Source: Ctena decussata (Eukaryota; Mollusca; Bivalvia; Lucinida; Lucinidae). From it: DNA of 64,000 nucleotides. Both the position numbers and the translations under genes were made by a program. Within the stretch, counting starts at the first letter, position 1, and every line of letters begins with the position of its first letter. The stretch lies in contig OZ022503.1 of assembly GCA_963989385.1 (NCBI GenBank), positions 51,396,858 to 51,460,857 of the forward strand, written 5' to 3'. The notes beneath the pieces are model-generated. The model made no database searches. It saw nothing but the letters and a program-made list of their open reading frames with translations, and was not told where the DNA came from. Positions 46,101-55,671 of this stretch are shown here, piece by piece.

Positions 46101-46471
46101 CAGGGGGTACTTCTTTATTTCTCTAACCATCTAACTTATTAACAGCATTTCAAGTCATGTTATCTCCATTGTGTACTCCGTTTGGACGAAGATGGTATTC
46201 TGTTCTATAACTTATTTGAATTTCATTCGGAGAAAGGGCTCAGAAAATGGAAAAGACATTTATGAACGTATCTTTTGATGCTCAGTGTATATAAGATAAC
46301 AAAATGAACCGATGGTCTAATAGCACTTGAGACCAGTGAAGACTAAGGCCAGCGTACGCATTTGAACGGTTTGATCTCTCAATATTTGCGCATACAGAGT
46401 ATGAAACTGCACGCAATGAAAATAATGCCATTGGTCAGACTGCAATTATATTCAGTCCAGATTTACACCTA

Positions 46472-46655
46472 ATTAAAGCGCTAAACATGAAAATAGTTTA
46501 ATTTCCAAACAGCGTAGACCCAGATGAGGCGGCTCAAATTGAGCCGCTACAGCAGGATCTACACTGTTTGCCGTCTAGCTGTTGTTTTTTTTAATTTCGC
46601 AGACATCAAATTTTTCGTCTGCTTTTTACCGCTTGAAGGTTTAAGGCTCTGCCGG
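46472..46655. mobile_element. CAAACAGTGTAGATC MITE, reverse orientation
   Basis: CAAACAGCGTAGACC, then GGCGGCTCAAATTGAGCCGC, then GGATCTACACTGTTTGCCG at 46556-46574, followed by TTTCGTCTGCTTTTTACCGC and TTGAAGGTTTAAGG, the inverted form of the 2101 left end. Confidence 0.65.
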
Positions 46656-47229
46656 CTGTTTTTTAAAGTGTTTGAACACATATGAAGGGAGCCCGCTCTG
46701 ACATGGGAACGCTGTATCCTTTCTTATAGGGGGTGGGGGAGGGGGCTACTTTAAATGAATTAATTTGCTCTCTCCAGCAAATCCTTTCCTAGCAGAAACC
46801 TCCTTGGTGACGGTATTTACGTAGGCCAGGGCTTACGTCCTCAAACATCCTTTGATTTAAGGACAACCTTAAATTTAAGGCGCAAAGTTTCACTCTTAAA
46901 AAAAACTGTATTTAGATTATATTGAAAATCAAAGTTTTTGCTTTAACCTACTGACAAAGACCAAGAAGTTGTAATGAAAAAGAAAAATCAAATAGATTTT
47001 TTATTAGCTTTTCTTTTACGCAAAAAAAAATTCGACTTGAATTTAAAGTCATTCTTAACGTTCAAGTTGGTACAGCTATTTCAAAGTTATATAGATCGAA
47101 GTTTATTATGTGGCGTTATCGAATATGGGCCTAGTCCATTTTTACTATGATTTAGGTGTTTCAGGTATAATAATGCAAAAATGATAATTATTTAAGCTTT
47201 AGCATGCATACGGTATAGTGTAAATGTTC
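46656..47229. other. No gene recognised
   Basis: Unassigned AT-rich DNA with a G-rich GGGGGTGGGGGAGGGGGC at 46729-46746. Confidence 0.35.
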
Positions 47230-47310
47230 CACTGACGCAGTGGCTATAGCACTGGATTCATGATACTTTTGACTCGTGTTGACATAGGTTCGAGTCCCAA
47301 TCTATCTATC
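47230..47310 (+). mobile_element. tRNA-like SINE head with T-rich tail
   Basis: AGTGGCTATAGCACTGG (A-box-like) at 47239 and GGTTCGAGTCC (perfect B box) at 47287-47297, followed by CTATCTATC and a ten-base T run. The spacing fits a tRNA-derived Pol III promoter. Confidence 0.5.
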
Positions 47311-47885
47311 TTTTTTTTTTGTTACTCAACTGTGTATGTTAATTTTTATATATATATACATTTTTTACTTATTTTTAATGAGTTATCTTTTATAATTTTA
47401 TAATTTAAATCGAGTGTCGATATGTTCATTTGAGTGGCATCACATAGAAAAAGATACGTTTATGTGCATATGGCAAATGCAAAAATCAGCCTGTGCAGCT
47501 GCATTATACTGATCAAATGCTTCACTTTTTACTGCGTAGCTATTTCGCGAACAAGAAAAAAAATCAGAATAGGCTGGTCAGTGCACAGGCTGATCAGTGT
47601 TCACTGTTCGTATATGTCATAATGTACCGTCTTCGTGACGCCACTCAATTACGCGAAAAATATATATCATAGAAACCTTCAGAACATTTTGTACGACTGA
47701 TAATTTTGTGTCACTCATTTTGATATAAGACGTCTTTCTAACAGCAAGTAAAAGTTCGAAATGTTCCTTTGGAAACTTTCTTATACAATACTCATTTAAT
47801 ACTCGCTAAAATTTGCTCGAAGAAATCAAGACATTTGTGAATAACCATTATCATATTAGATGCAAAAAAAAAAAATAATTAAAAA

Positions 47886-47962
47886 ATGGTGAGACTCGAA
47901 CCCATCACGATACTGTTGAAACCTATTAACTGCTGTGCTGTATCCTTTCCGCTACTGCTTGT
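47886..47962 (-). mobile_element. tRNA-like sequence, minus strand
   Basis: Minus strand: GTAGCGGAAAGGATA (A-box-like) near 47941-47955 and GGGTTCGAGTC (B box) at 47892-47902, followed by TCACCATTTTTTAATT, a T run that could stop Pol III. It could be a tRNA pseudogene or SINE head; a clean cloverleaf was not found. Confidence 0.45.
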
Positions 47963-48264
47963 ATAGTGACAAATATGTTTTTGATATACAAGTAGACAAA
48001 CTTGACTAGCTTTAATTTTACTTTTGGACGAGTCCATATACCTGTTTCACCTTTTTGTGTTTATGTTATTGTTTGTTGAGCGTCCAAAATACCGTCGGCG
48101 ATCTATAGTCTACTTGTTTTACTTGTGACCAAACCATAGGACTTTATCCAAGCACCTTAACCAGTTCTCTGTCTAGGCCAGGTGACCCGATTGTACTTCC
48201 CTGTTCAAACAGCCAATGATTATTGAGCAGACCTTGCTAAAGCAAACCAGGAAGAATTGGTATT

Positions 48265-48502
48265 TAAGCCGCGACACGAGAAAACCAACATAGCGGTTGT
48301 GCGCCCAGCGCAGACTCCGATCAGGCTGGGCATTCACCCAGTCTAATCAAACTCATCGCTAAGAGTTTAAAGGGTAGCTAAAGGTCTGAGCTACCTCCAT
48401 GCGGACAGTGAAGACTCTGAACAGACTGGGCGTATGCCCAGGCTGATTTGAGTCTGCGCTGGGCGCAAAACCACTTTGCTGGTTTTGTCGTGTCGCGGCT
48501 CA
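48265..48502. mobile_element. GAGCCGCGACACG foldback MITE, copy 9
   Basis: Left end AAGCCGCGACACGAG, right end TCGTGTCGCGGCTC. TATTTA before and ATTTATA after look like a short AT-rich target duplication. The left arm has GGGCATTCACCCAGTCTAATCA, so its inner hairpin is weakened. Confidence 0.82.
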
Positions 48503-48631
48503 TTTATACTTAACAGCAAAAAAAGAAACACCACATTTGTTAAGATGTATGGATATAAGTGGTATCTCATATGAAATTTATGAAACGAGCCTTTGCAATT
48601 TTCATAAATTTCACATGAAATACCTGCGAGA

Positions 48632-49969
48632 ACACGCCTACCAATCGCTTGCCTGCGAAACCGCAGTTCAGGACGTAAATCCATGCGCGGAGTTTCCAGT
48701 TTTGCAGAAGGGGAGTCGAAAAGGTGAACACATTTGACATCGCCTCAAGATCTGGGTTAGTTATTTTCTCTGAAAACTATTTATTCACAATACAAGAATG
48801 CTATTTTGTCGCATATACATTGCTTCTTCCACACGTGAAAGGATTAGGCACATGGCCTTGCATTCTTCCAGATATTCATTTAGTACGGCGAAGCATGTGT
48901 TCAAGGTCAATCTCGGCGATATATACGTGTAGGAAAAAGTCATATTCTCTTGCCTGATTTTGAGACTCTGTCTTTGTCAGAATCAAATGAGTGAACAGAA
49001 CTACAGTACGTGTGAATCAAAACGTTGGAGGTAAGCTTTCCTTGATGGACAGTTCAGCATATTGAAAATATGCTCAAAAACTCGGCATCGTCAGCCCGGT
49101 TCCGCATGAGATTTTAGAAAATATAAAGAATTCTTATCAAACACCAAAACAGCTTCTGAACAATAATTGGATCTAGACTAACATGAACTCTGTTATATAC
49201 ATGTATCATTATAATACACATTGCAGATGATTTTCTGTGTGTTTTAATTCCCGTTTGTTTGTCCATAAGGCATTTTGCAAACAGTTTTGTATGTGTGCTG
49301 TTTAATGACTCGAAATTGTTTTGTTTTCCATTTATTACGATGAATATAAATTAATCTGAATTTTGACCTGTCATACACGGTGTCCGCAAAATTTCACCGA
49401 CTGCATACCAAAATTTATGTTAGTCTAGATCCAATTATTGTTCAGAAGCTATTGTGGTGTTTGATAAAAAAAAGTCTTTATGTTTTCTATGATCTCATGC
49501 GGAAACGGGCTGACGATGCCAACTTTTCGCGTATATTTTCTTTTTGCTAAACTGTCAATCGCGGAAAGCTAGCTTCCAATGTTTAGATTCAAGCATACAG
49601 TAGTTCTGTTCACTTCTTTGCATCTGACAAAGTCAGAGGCTCAAAATCAAGCAAGAGAATGTGACTTTTTCCTAAATGTATAAACCGCCGAGATTGACCT
49701 TGAATACATTCTTCACCGTACTAAATGAATACCTGGAAAAATGCAAGGCCATGCGCCTAATCATTTCTTGTGCGGAAGAAGCAATTTATATGCGACAAAA
49801 TAGCATTCTTATATTTTTGCATACATAGTTTTCAGAGATAATAAATGACCCAAGCCTTGTGCCGATGTCAAATTAGTTTTTTTCAACTCCCCTTCTGCGT
49901 AACCGGAAACTCCTCGCATAGATATGCGTTCTGAATCGCGGTTTCGCATGCGAGCGATTGGTAAGCGTG
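48632..49969. mobile_element. Large foldback: ~554-bp inverted arms, 230-bp loop
   Basis: The left arm 48632-49185 and right arm 49416-49969 are reverse complements throughout, with substitutions and small indels (roughly 80-85 percent by eye). Paired words: ACACGCCTACCAATCGCT with AGCGATTGGTAAGCGTG; ATTAGGCACATGGCCTTGCA with TGCAAGGCCATGCGCCTAAT; GGATCTAGACTAACAT with ATGTTAGTCTAGATCC. The 230-bp loop is unrelated. No transposase is seen. Either a nonautonomous element with long inverted termini or a diverged inverted duplication. Confidence 0.85.
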
Positions 49970-50145
49970 ACTTTATACGTCTAAGCGTAAATATGTGGAT
50001 ACAAGACTGGAGTACTGAGCTATGCAGACTAGAAGATACACTGTCTACACGTTCTCAAGAAACCATAAATTGTGTAAACGACAAAGGAATTCTGCGGGTC
50101 TTGATCTGTGTATTCCTTATTCGCATATACCGTCAATCTCCTTTT

Positions 50146-50398
50146 TTCAGGTTGGTCCAGGATTGTGTTTTGACCCGGAGTTCAGAATAAAGACTCCGAG
50201 TTCGGACTAAAGACCGAGTGCAACCTAGGTTCGGTAGACTCGGAGTTCGGACTGAAGACCGAGTCCAACCTAGGTTCGGCAGACTCGGAGTTCGGACTAA
50301 AGACCGAGTCCAACCTAGGTTCGGCAGACTCGGAGTTCGGACTAAAGACCGAGTCCAACATGAGTTCGGCTGACTCGGAGTTCGGACAAAAGACCGAG
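50146..50398. repeat. 45-bp minisatellite, block 1
   Basis: Lead-in CAGGTTGGTCCAGGATTGTG, then about five 45-bp units of the form ACTCGGAGTTCGGACTAAAG + ACCGAGTCCAACCTAGGTTCGGCAG. The last unit runs directly into CACAACTG at 50399. The same lead-in and unit recur at 61228. Confidence 0.92.
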
Positions 50399-51161
50399 CA
50401 CAACTGAGTATTCTATGTCCACGTTTCATTAGCATCGATCTTCAGACGAAGAAAGCAATTCGATAGGGAAAACAAATAATGCCAAAATTTGTACATTTTG
50501 CCAAATTCTACATTTCGATCATACAAAACTAAAATTGACAAGAAAGAATTCATAACTGCCTTTTTAATTTATTTATTATTTTTTATTTGTTTTAATTATT
50601 GCAGAACTTAAATGAACGGATAATTAGTTGTGTCTGCGTGTGTGTTTTACTGCTCAAATTTTAGTATGTGCTACATAGAATTTTGGCATGCATTTATTAT
50701 TCTAACGGACCACTAGGGTTTAGCTCCCATAAAGTGCGGGTCACTATGGTGCTTATATGGGTTCCATCTGTTTGTGCGACCCCACTTTGGTTGAAGGTAC
50801 ATCATTGTAGAGTCCGGATGCGCTTAAACAGGCGCACAGGCTGCGACCTTGTACCCATGCCCCTGTGCTTGCACCACGTCTATGTTGTAGCAGACAGGCC
50901 GCAGTAAAAGTATCCAGGACGCAGTAGACAGACAGTAGACACTTCATTGGACAGTAAGTAGTATACAGAAAACCGCGAACAGCATGCACTTCTTTTCAGC
51001 ATGCTCCAAAACGAAGAGCGAGTAGACAGCGCACAGTAGACGGTAAACGGTAGACTTTAACGTAGAAAGAAACGTATTTTCCTTCGCACAGCTTAAAATA
51101 CATGTATGGGGGATATAAAAAGAAAAATAATAAACTAGAAAATAAATAGAGAAAAGCAGGC

Positions 51162-51165
51162 AAAA
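51162..51165 (-). terminator. Pol III T-run after 5S-like gene 1
   Basis: Four T residues on the minus strand immediately follow the last 5S base, followed by GCCTGC and another T run. The same arrangement holds in units 2 and 3. A run of four T is the minimal Pol III stop in animals. Confidence 0.6.
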
Positions 51166-51283
51166 GTCTGCAACTCCCGGTATTCCCAGGCGATTACCCA
51201 TCCAAATACTTACCGGGTTCGACGTTGCTTAACTTCGGTGATCGGACGAGAATTGGTGTTTTCAAGGTCATATGGCGGTAGAC
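51166..51283 (-). rRNA. 5S rRNA-like gene, unit 1
   Basis: 118 bp on the minus strand, close to the usual 119-120 nt. It starts GTCTACCGCCATATGACC and includes TTCTCGTCCGATCACCGAAG then TTAAGCAACGTCG, and GGATGGGT ... CGCCTGGGAATACCGGG. Against the animal 5S consensus as I recall it, about 16 positions differ (roughly 86 percent). Differences fall in loop A/B, in the box A-adjacent GGGCCC (here GAACCC) and in the box C region (GTGACC here GTAATC). The outer GTCT/AGAC stem still pairs. A TTAAAAA word lies about 20 bp upstream, where a TATA-like 5S element can sit. It may be a divergent 5S variant or a pseudogene amplified as satellite DNA. Confidence 0.78.
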
Positions 51284-51868
51284 AACAAAGTACCGATTTT
51301 TAACATTTCCAAAGTCTACTTTTGAGAGTTTGAGATAAGTAGAATAGTTATAATATCCTGCAGTTCTTGCTACTGAGACACACATTGCAGGCCTAGTAGA
51401 GCAGTGGTATCAGGCTCTGCGCTGTTTGCAGTTCAGTCTCATCAAGACAGCGAACACAAAATGTTGAATCATCATTGAATCAGTGGGTGAACTAAAGCAA
51501 AGTACCTTCAAGAAGCCTTTTTATTACTAAGTAAAAGTTTGCGCCTCATATAATCAGCTATGTCTAAAGTAACATGTAACCGTCAATATCAACGTTAATT
51601 CAAGGTCATAGTACTTAACGTGAATGACACGCCGTTGTTTCAGCGTTGTGTGTCAGCTGAGCATGAGCAGTTCAGTTCAATTCTCCTAACGACGTTCCCC
51701 AAGTGGCACAGCGGTACGTAACCATAGTTGCACGCACTTGTCGCCGTGTTTACCGGGAGGCCGGGTGATGGTCTAAATATATATAGTGTTGTTTGCCAAA
51801 GTGTTGCTTACTACGCGAAAAGAACAAATTCCTTTTTTGTAATATTACTGCGCATTCTTTAAGAGCTG

Positions 51869-52045
51869 GAGCGGCTGTAGTGTAGTGTATAACACTCAAG
51901 ACTACCAATCTAGGGGTAGCAAGGTCGATCCCGGGTCGCAAGATCGATCCCCCGCTTCTCCGGTCTTTCGGACGAGACTTTACACCGAGGTCCCGTCTCC
52001 ATATGAACTCGTTGTTGGTGGGACGTTAAACCCGAGTTCACTCGC
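51869..52045 (+). mobile_element. tRNA-derived SINE in unit 1
   Basis: A 177-bp insert flanked by a perfect 13-bp duplication, TCTTTAAGAGCTG, at 51856-51868 and 52046-52058. The head has an A-box-like CTGTAGTGTAGTGTATAAC and a B-box-like AGGTCGATCCC at 51921-51931. The tail GGTCTTTCGGACGAGACTTT ... GGTGGGACGTTAAACCCGAG resembles the conserved domain of MetaSINE/V-type families (family not verified). The second internal repeat of the unit (52729) keeps the empty site (TTATAAGAGCCG), confirming insertion into the first repeat only. Confidence 0.78.
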
Positions 52046-52050
52046 TCTTT

Positions 52051-53420
52051 AAGAGCTGTACCATCGGAAAAATGCCACATGCGACGAGAAGAATCAGCCC
52101 AGTCTGTGGTAACATTTATGCGTTCACATCATGTATAAACAATCTTGAGCATCATTTACTGGAGCGCCGTAAAGTGTGAGAAAGGAATTGACACTAATCG
52201 GACTGCATTCGCTTTTACCAAGATGGGGTGAAACCTTGCATATACCTCGTGTCGTGATAAAACCAGTCCTATGTTATACGCGTGTCTAGTGTCTAGACTG
52301 GATGCATGCGCAATCAGAACAGGGTAGACTACACATGAGCGTAGACATATTTTGGCACTTCCTCGTTGCGAATACATATTTCGCTTCAAACATTATGGGC
52401 TGCACGCACATTTTTCCTTGCGGAGGCCATTTTAAGTCATGTCGTGATAAAATCAGCCTTATCATACATGCAAAACACATATGTCCAGACTAGTCTGTGC
52501 ACTAGCACAAACAGAACTGGGTAGGTGCACTAGGTATGCCTTCTGGGAATCAAACAGTGCACTGCACTTACTCCGACAGATTACACAGTTGCATAGACTT
52601 ATCTTGGTACCCAAGTTTGCGTACAGCGTCAAACATATTTTGCCCGCACAAGGCTCATACCTTTCAACACAAGGGATGAGCATAAAATGCACGTGCAAAT
52701 ATGACCGACCATTGATTGTCTTGATTATAAGAGCCGTACCCTTGGAAAATTGCCACATGTGACGAGAAGAATCAGCCCAGTCTTTGGTAACAGTTATGCG
52801 TTCACAACATATGTATAAACAATCTTGAGCATCATACACTGGAGCGCCGTAAAGTGTGCTAAAGGAATTGACACTAATCGGACTGCATTCGCTTTTACCA
52901 AGATGGGGTGAAACACATTTTTCCTTGCGCATACCTCGTGTCGTGATAAAACCAGTCCTATGTCATACGCAAAACACGCGTGTCTAGACTGGATGCATGC
53001 GCAATTAGAACAGGGTACACTACACATTGGGTAGACATATCTTGGTACTGCCTGGTTAAGTATACATACACATTTCCCCACAAAAATATTATGGGCTGAA
53101 CACTCATTTTTCCTTGCGCAGGCCGTTTGAGTCTTGTCGTGAGAAAATCAGCCTTATGATATATGCAAAACACCTAAGTCCAGACTAGTCTGTGCACTAG
53201 CACAATTAGAACAGGATAGGCGCAACTAAGTATGCCTCCTGGGAACCAAACAGTGCACAGCACTTACTCTGACAGACTGCGCAGTTGCATAGACTTATCT
53301 TGGTACCCACTTTTTGCGCATAGCGTCGAACATATTTTGCTCGGACAAGGTTCATAACGTTCAACACAAGAGATGAGCCTAAAATGCACGTGCAAATATT
53401 ACCGACCCTTGATTATCAAT
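52051..53420. repeat. Internal ~0.68-kb direct repeat within unit 1
   Basis: AAGAGCTGTACCATCGGAAA at 52051 and AAGAGCCGTACCCTTGGAAA at 52729 start two diverged copies. Each contains AGTCTNTGGTAAC, GGAGCGCCGTAAAGTGTG and TTCGCTTTTACCAAGATGGG. Within each half, TCGTGATAAAA(C/T)CAG(T/C)C recurs twice, pointing to an even shorter ancestral monomer of roughly 200 bp. Present in all three units. Confidence 0.8.
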
Positions 53421-53674
53421 GATGTAACCCAAGAGCTGCTAGATTAACAACCAATTGCCGCAGTAATCCTAAATTTTGGGATAGATGTATCTGAGAAATC
53501 AGTTTAGAATCAGATCAAATGTGCAATGCGTCATATCCTATCAGTATTTTTGACACTTTATCGGCTAGTATAAGCACCTGTTCAAATTTTAGAATAATTA
53601 CAGTAATTTACAGGTGTCCCAATAGAGAGGGAAAATTAAACCGATGCAAACTGTTTGAACAGCATTACAGTACG

Positions 53675-53893
53675 CCCAGCAGGCACATGACGTCGTAATG
53701 ATGTCGAAATGGTGTCGATGTGACGCCCCATGCCATATCGACGTCAATACTACGTCAGTCCGACGTCTTGTAACTGCTGGGCAGTAAAGTATATCCCAGC
53801 GGGCGCATGACGTCAGAATGACGTCGATATGTTGTAATCTGGTTGCGTCGACGTCAATGCGACGTCATTATAACGCTGTGTGCCAGCTGGGTA
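53675..53893. repeat. Two adjacent ACGTC palindromes, unit 1
   Basis: CCCAGCAGGCACATGACGTC ... GACGTCTTGTAACTGCTGGG (53677-53782) and CCCAGCGGGCGCATGACGTC ... GACGTCATTATAACGCTGTG (53793-53880). Both are members of the ACGTC family; they are repeated in units 2 (57293) and 3 (60911). Confidence 0.7.
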
Positions 53894-54755
53894 GTATGAA
53901 TCAATGTGCAGATCTGATCCGTCTCTCTGGGCTTTCCATTAGGTATCAGAAAAAAATAATGATATTAGAAGTCTGTCCACAGTCACAACTGAGTATTCTA
54001 TGTCCACGTTTCATTAGCATCGATCTTCAGACGAAGAAAGCAATTCGATAGGGAAAACAAATAATGCCAAAATTCGTACATTTTGCCAAATTCTACATTT
54101 CGATCATACAAAACTAAAATTGACAAGAAAGAATTCATAACTGCCTTTTTAATTTATTTATTATATTTTATTTGTTTTAATTATTGCAGAACTTAAATCT
54201 ACAGATAATTAGTTGTGTCTGCGTGTGTGTTTTACTGCTCAAATTTTAGTATGTGCTACATAGAAATTTCGGCAAGCATTTATTATTCTAACGGACCACT
54301 AGGGTTTAGCTCCCATAAAGTGCGGGTCACTATGGTGCTTATATGGGTTCCATCTGTTTGTGCGACTCCACTTTGGTTGAACGTACATCATTGTAGAGTC
54401 CGGATGCGCTTAAACAGGCGCACATGCTGCGACCTTGTACCCATGCCCCTGTGCTTGCACCACGTCTATGATGTAGCAGACAGGCCGCAGTAAAAGTATC
54501 CAGGACGCAGTAGACAGACAGTAGCCACTTCATTGGACAGTAAGTAGTATACAGAAAACCGCGAACAGCATGCACTTCTTTTCAGCATGCTCCAAAACGA
54601 AGAGCGAGTAGACAGCGCACAGTAGACGGTAAACGACGGTAGACTTTAACGTAGAAAGAAACGTACTTTCCTTCGCACAGCTTAAAATACATGTATGGGG
54701 GATATAAAACAAAAAATAATAAAACTAGAAAATAAATAAAGAAAAGCAGGCAAAA

Positions 54756-54873
54756 GTCTGCAACTCCCGGTATTCCCAGGCGATTACCCATCCAAGTATT
54801 TACCGGGTTCGACGTTGCTTAACTTCGATGATCGGACGAGAATTGGTGTTTTCAAGGTCATATGGCGGTAGAC
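54756..54873 (-). rRNA. 5S rRNA-like gene, unit 2
   Basis: Same length and strand as the unit 1 copy, again with TTTT abutting its 3' end (54752-54755). It differs from unit 1 at three places: GATCATCGAAG for GATCACCGAAG, and AAATACTTGG for AAGTATTTGG. ACTTGG is the canonical form, the other changes are not, so neither copy is simply ancestral. Confidence 0.76.
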
Positions 54874-55494
54874 AACAAAGTACCGATTTTTAACATTTCC
54901 AAAGACTACTTTTGAGAGTTTGAGATAAGTAGAATAGTTATAATATCCTGCAGTTCTTGCTACTGAGACACACATTGCAGGCCTAGTAGAGCAGTGGTAT
55001 CGGGCTCTGCGCTGTTTACAGTTCAGTCTCATCAAGACAGCGAACACAAAATGTTGAATCATCATTGAATCAACGTTGATTCAATGTGATTCAATATTTT
55101 GTGATCAGTGGGTGAACTAAAGCAAAGTACCTTCAAGAAGCCTCTTTATTACTAAGTAAAAGTTTCGCCTCATATAATCAGCTATGTCTAAAGTAACATG
55201 TAACCGTCAATATCAACGTTAATTCAAGGTCATAGTACTTAACGTGAATGACACGCCATTGTTTCAGCGTTGTGTGTCAGCTGAGCATGAGCTGTTCAGT
55301 TCAATTCTCCTAACGACGTTCCCCAAGTGGCACAGCGGTACGCAACCATAGTTGCACGCACTTGTCGCCGTGTTTGCCGGGAGGCCGGGTGATGGTCTAA
55401 ATATATATAGTGTTGTTTGCCAAAGTGTTGCTTCCTACGCGAAAAGAACAAATTCCTTTTTTTTGTAATATTACTGCGCATTCTTTAAGAGCTG

Positions 55495-55671
55495 GAGCGG
55501 CTGTAGTGTAGTGTATAACACTCCAGACTACCAATCTAGGGGTCGCAAGATCGATCCCGGGTCGCAAGATCGATCCCCCGCTTCTCCGGTCTTTCGGATG
55601 AGACTTTAAACCGAGGTCCCGTCTCCATATGACCTCTTTGTTGGTGGGACGTTAAACCCGAGTTCACTCGC
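55495..55671 (+). mobile_element. tRNA-derived SINE in unit 2
   Basis: Target duplications at 55482-55494 and 55672-55684, identical to unit 1. It differs in the CGCAAGATCGATCC stretch, which here is present twice in cleaner form. The shared site shows that insertion preceded amplification of the units. Confidence 0.76.

Larger units (their letters stand above)
50399..53983. repeat. 3.6-kb tandem unit 1 (3,585 bp)
   Basis: It begins CACAACTGAGTATTC and ends before the next CACAACTG at 53984. Its order: unknown leader; a cluster of AGTAGAC words (50915-51056); a 5S rRNA-like gene (minus); a SINE; an internal ~0.68-kb direct repeat (52051-52728 and 52729-53420); then two ACGTC palindromes. Relative to units 2 and 3 it lacks a 35-bp TTGATTCAACGT segment after 51478. 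Open frames through it are short and not conserved as frames. Confidence 0.93.

Noticed and set aside
47230..47962. Functional tRNA genes
   Set aside because: A- and B-box-like words are present, but no complete cloverleaf with paired acceptor and anticodon stems could be drawn.
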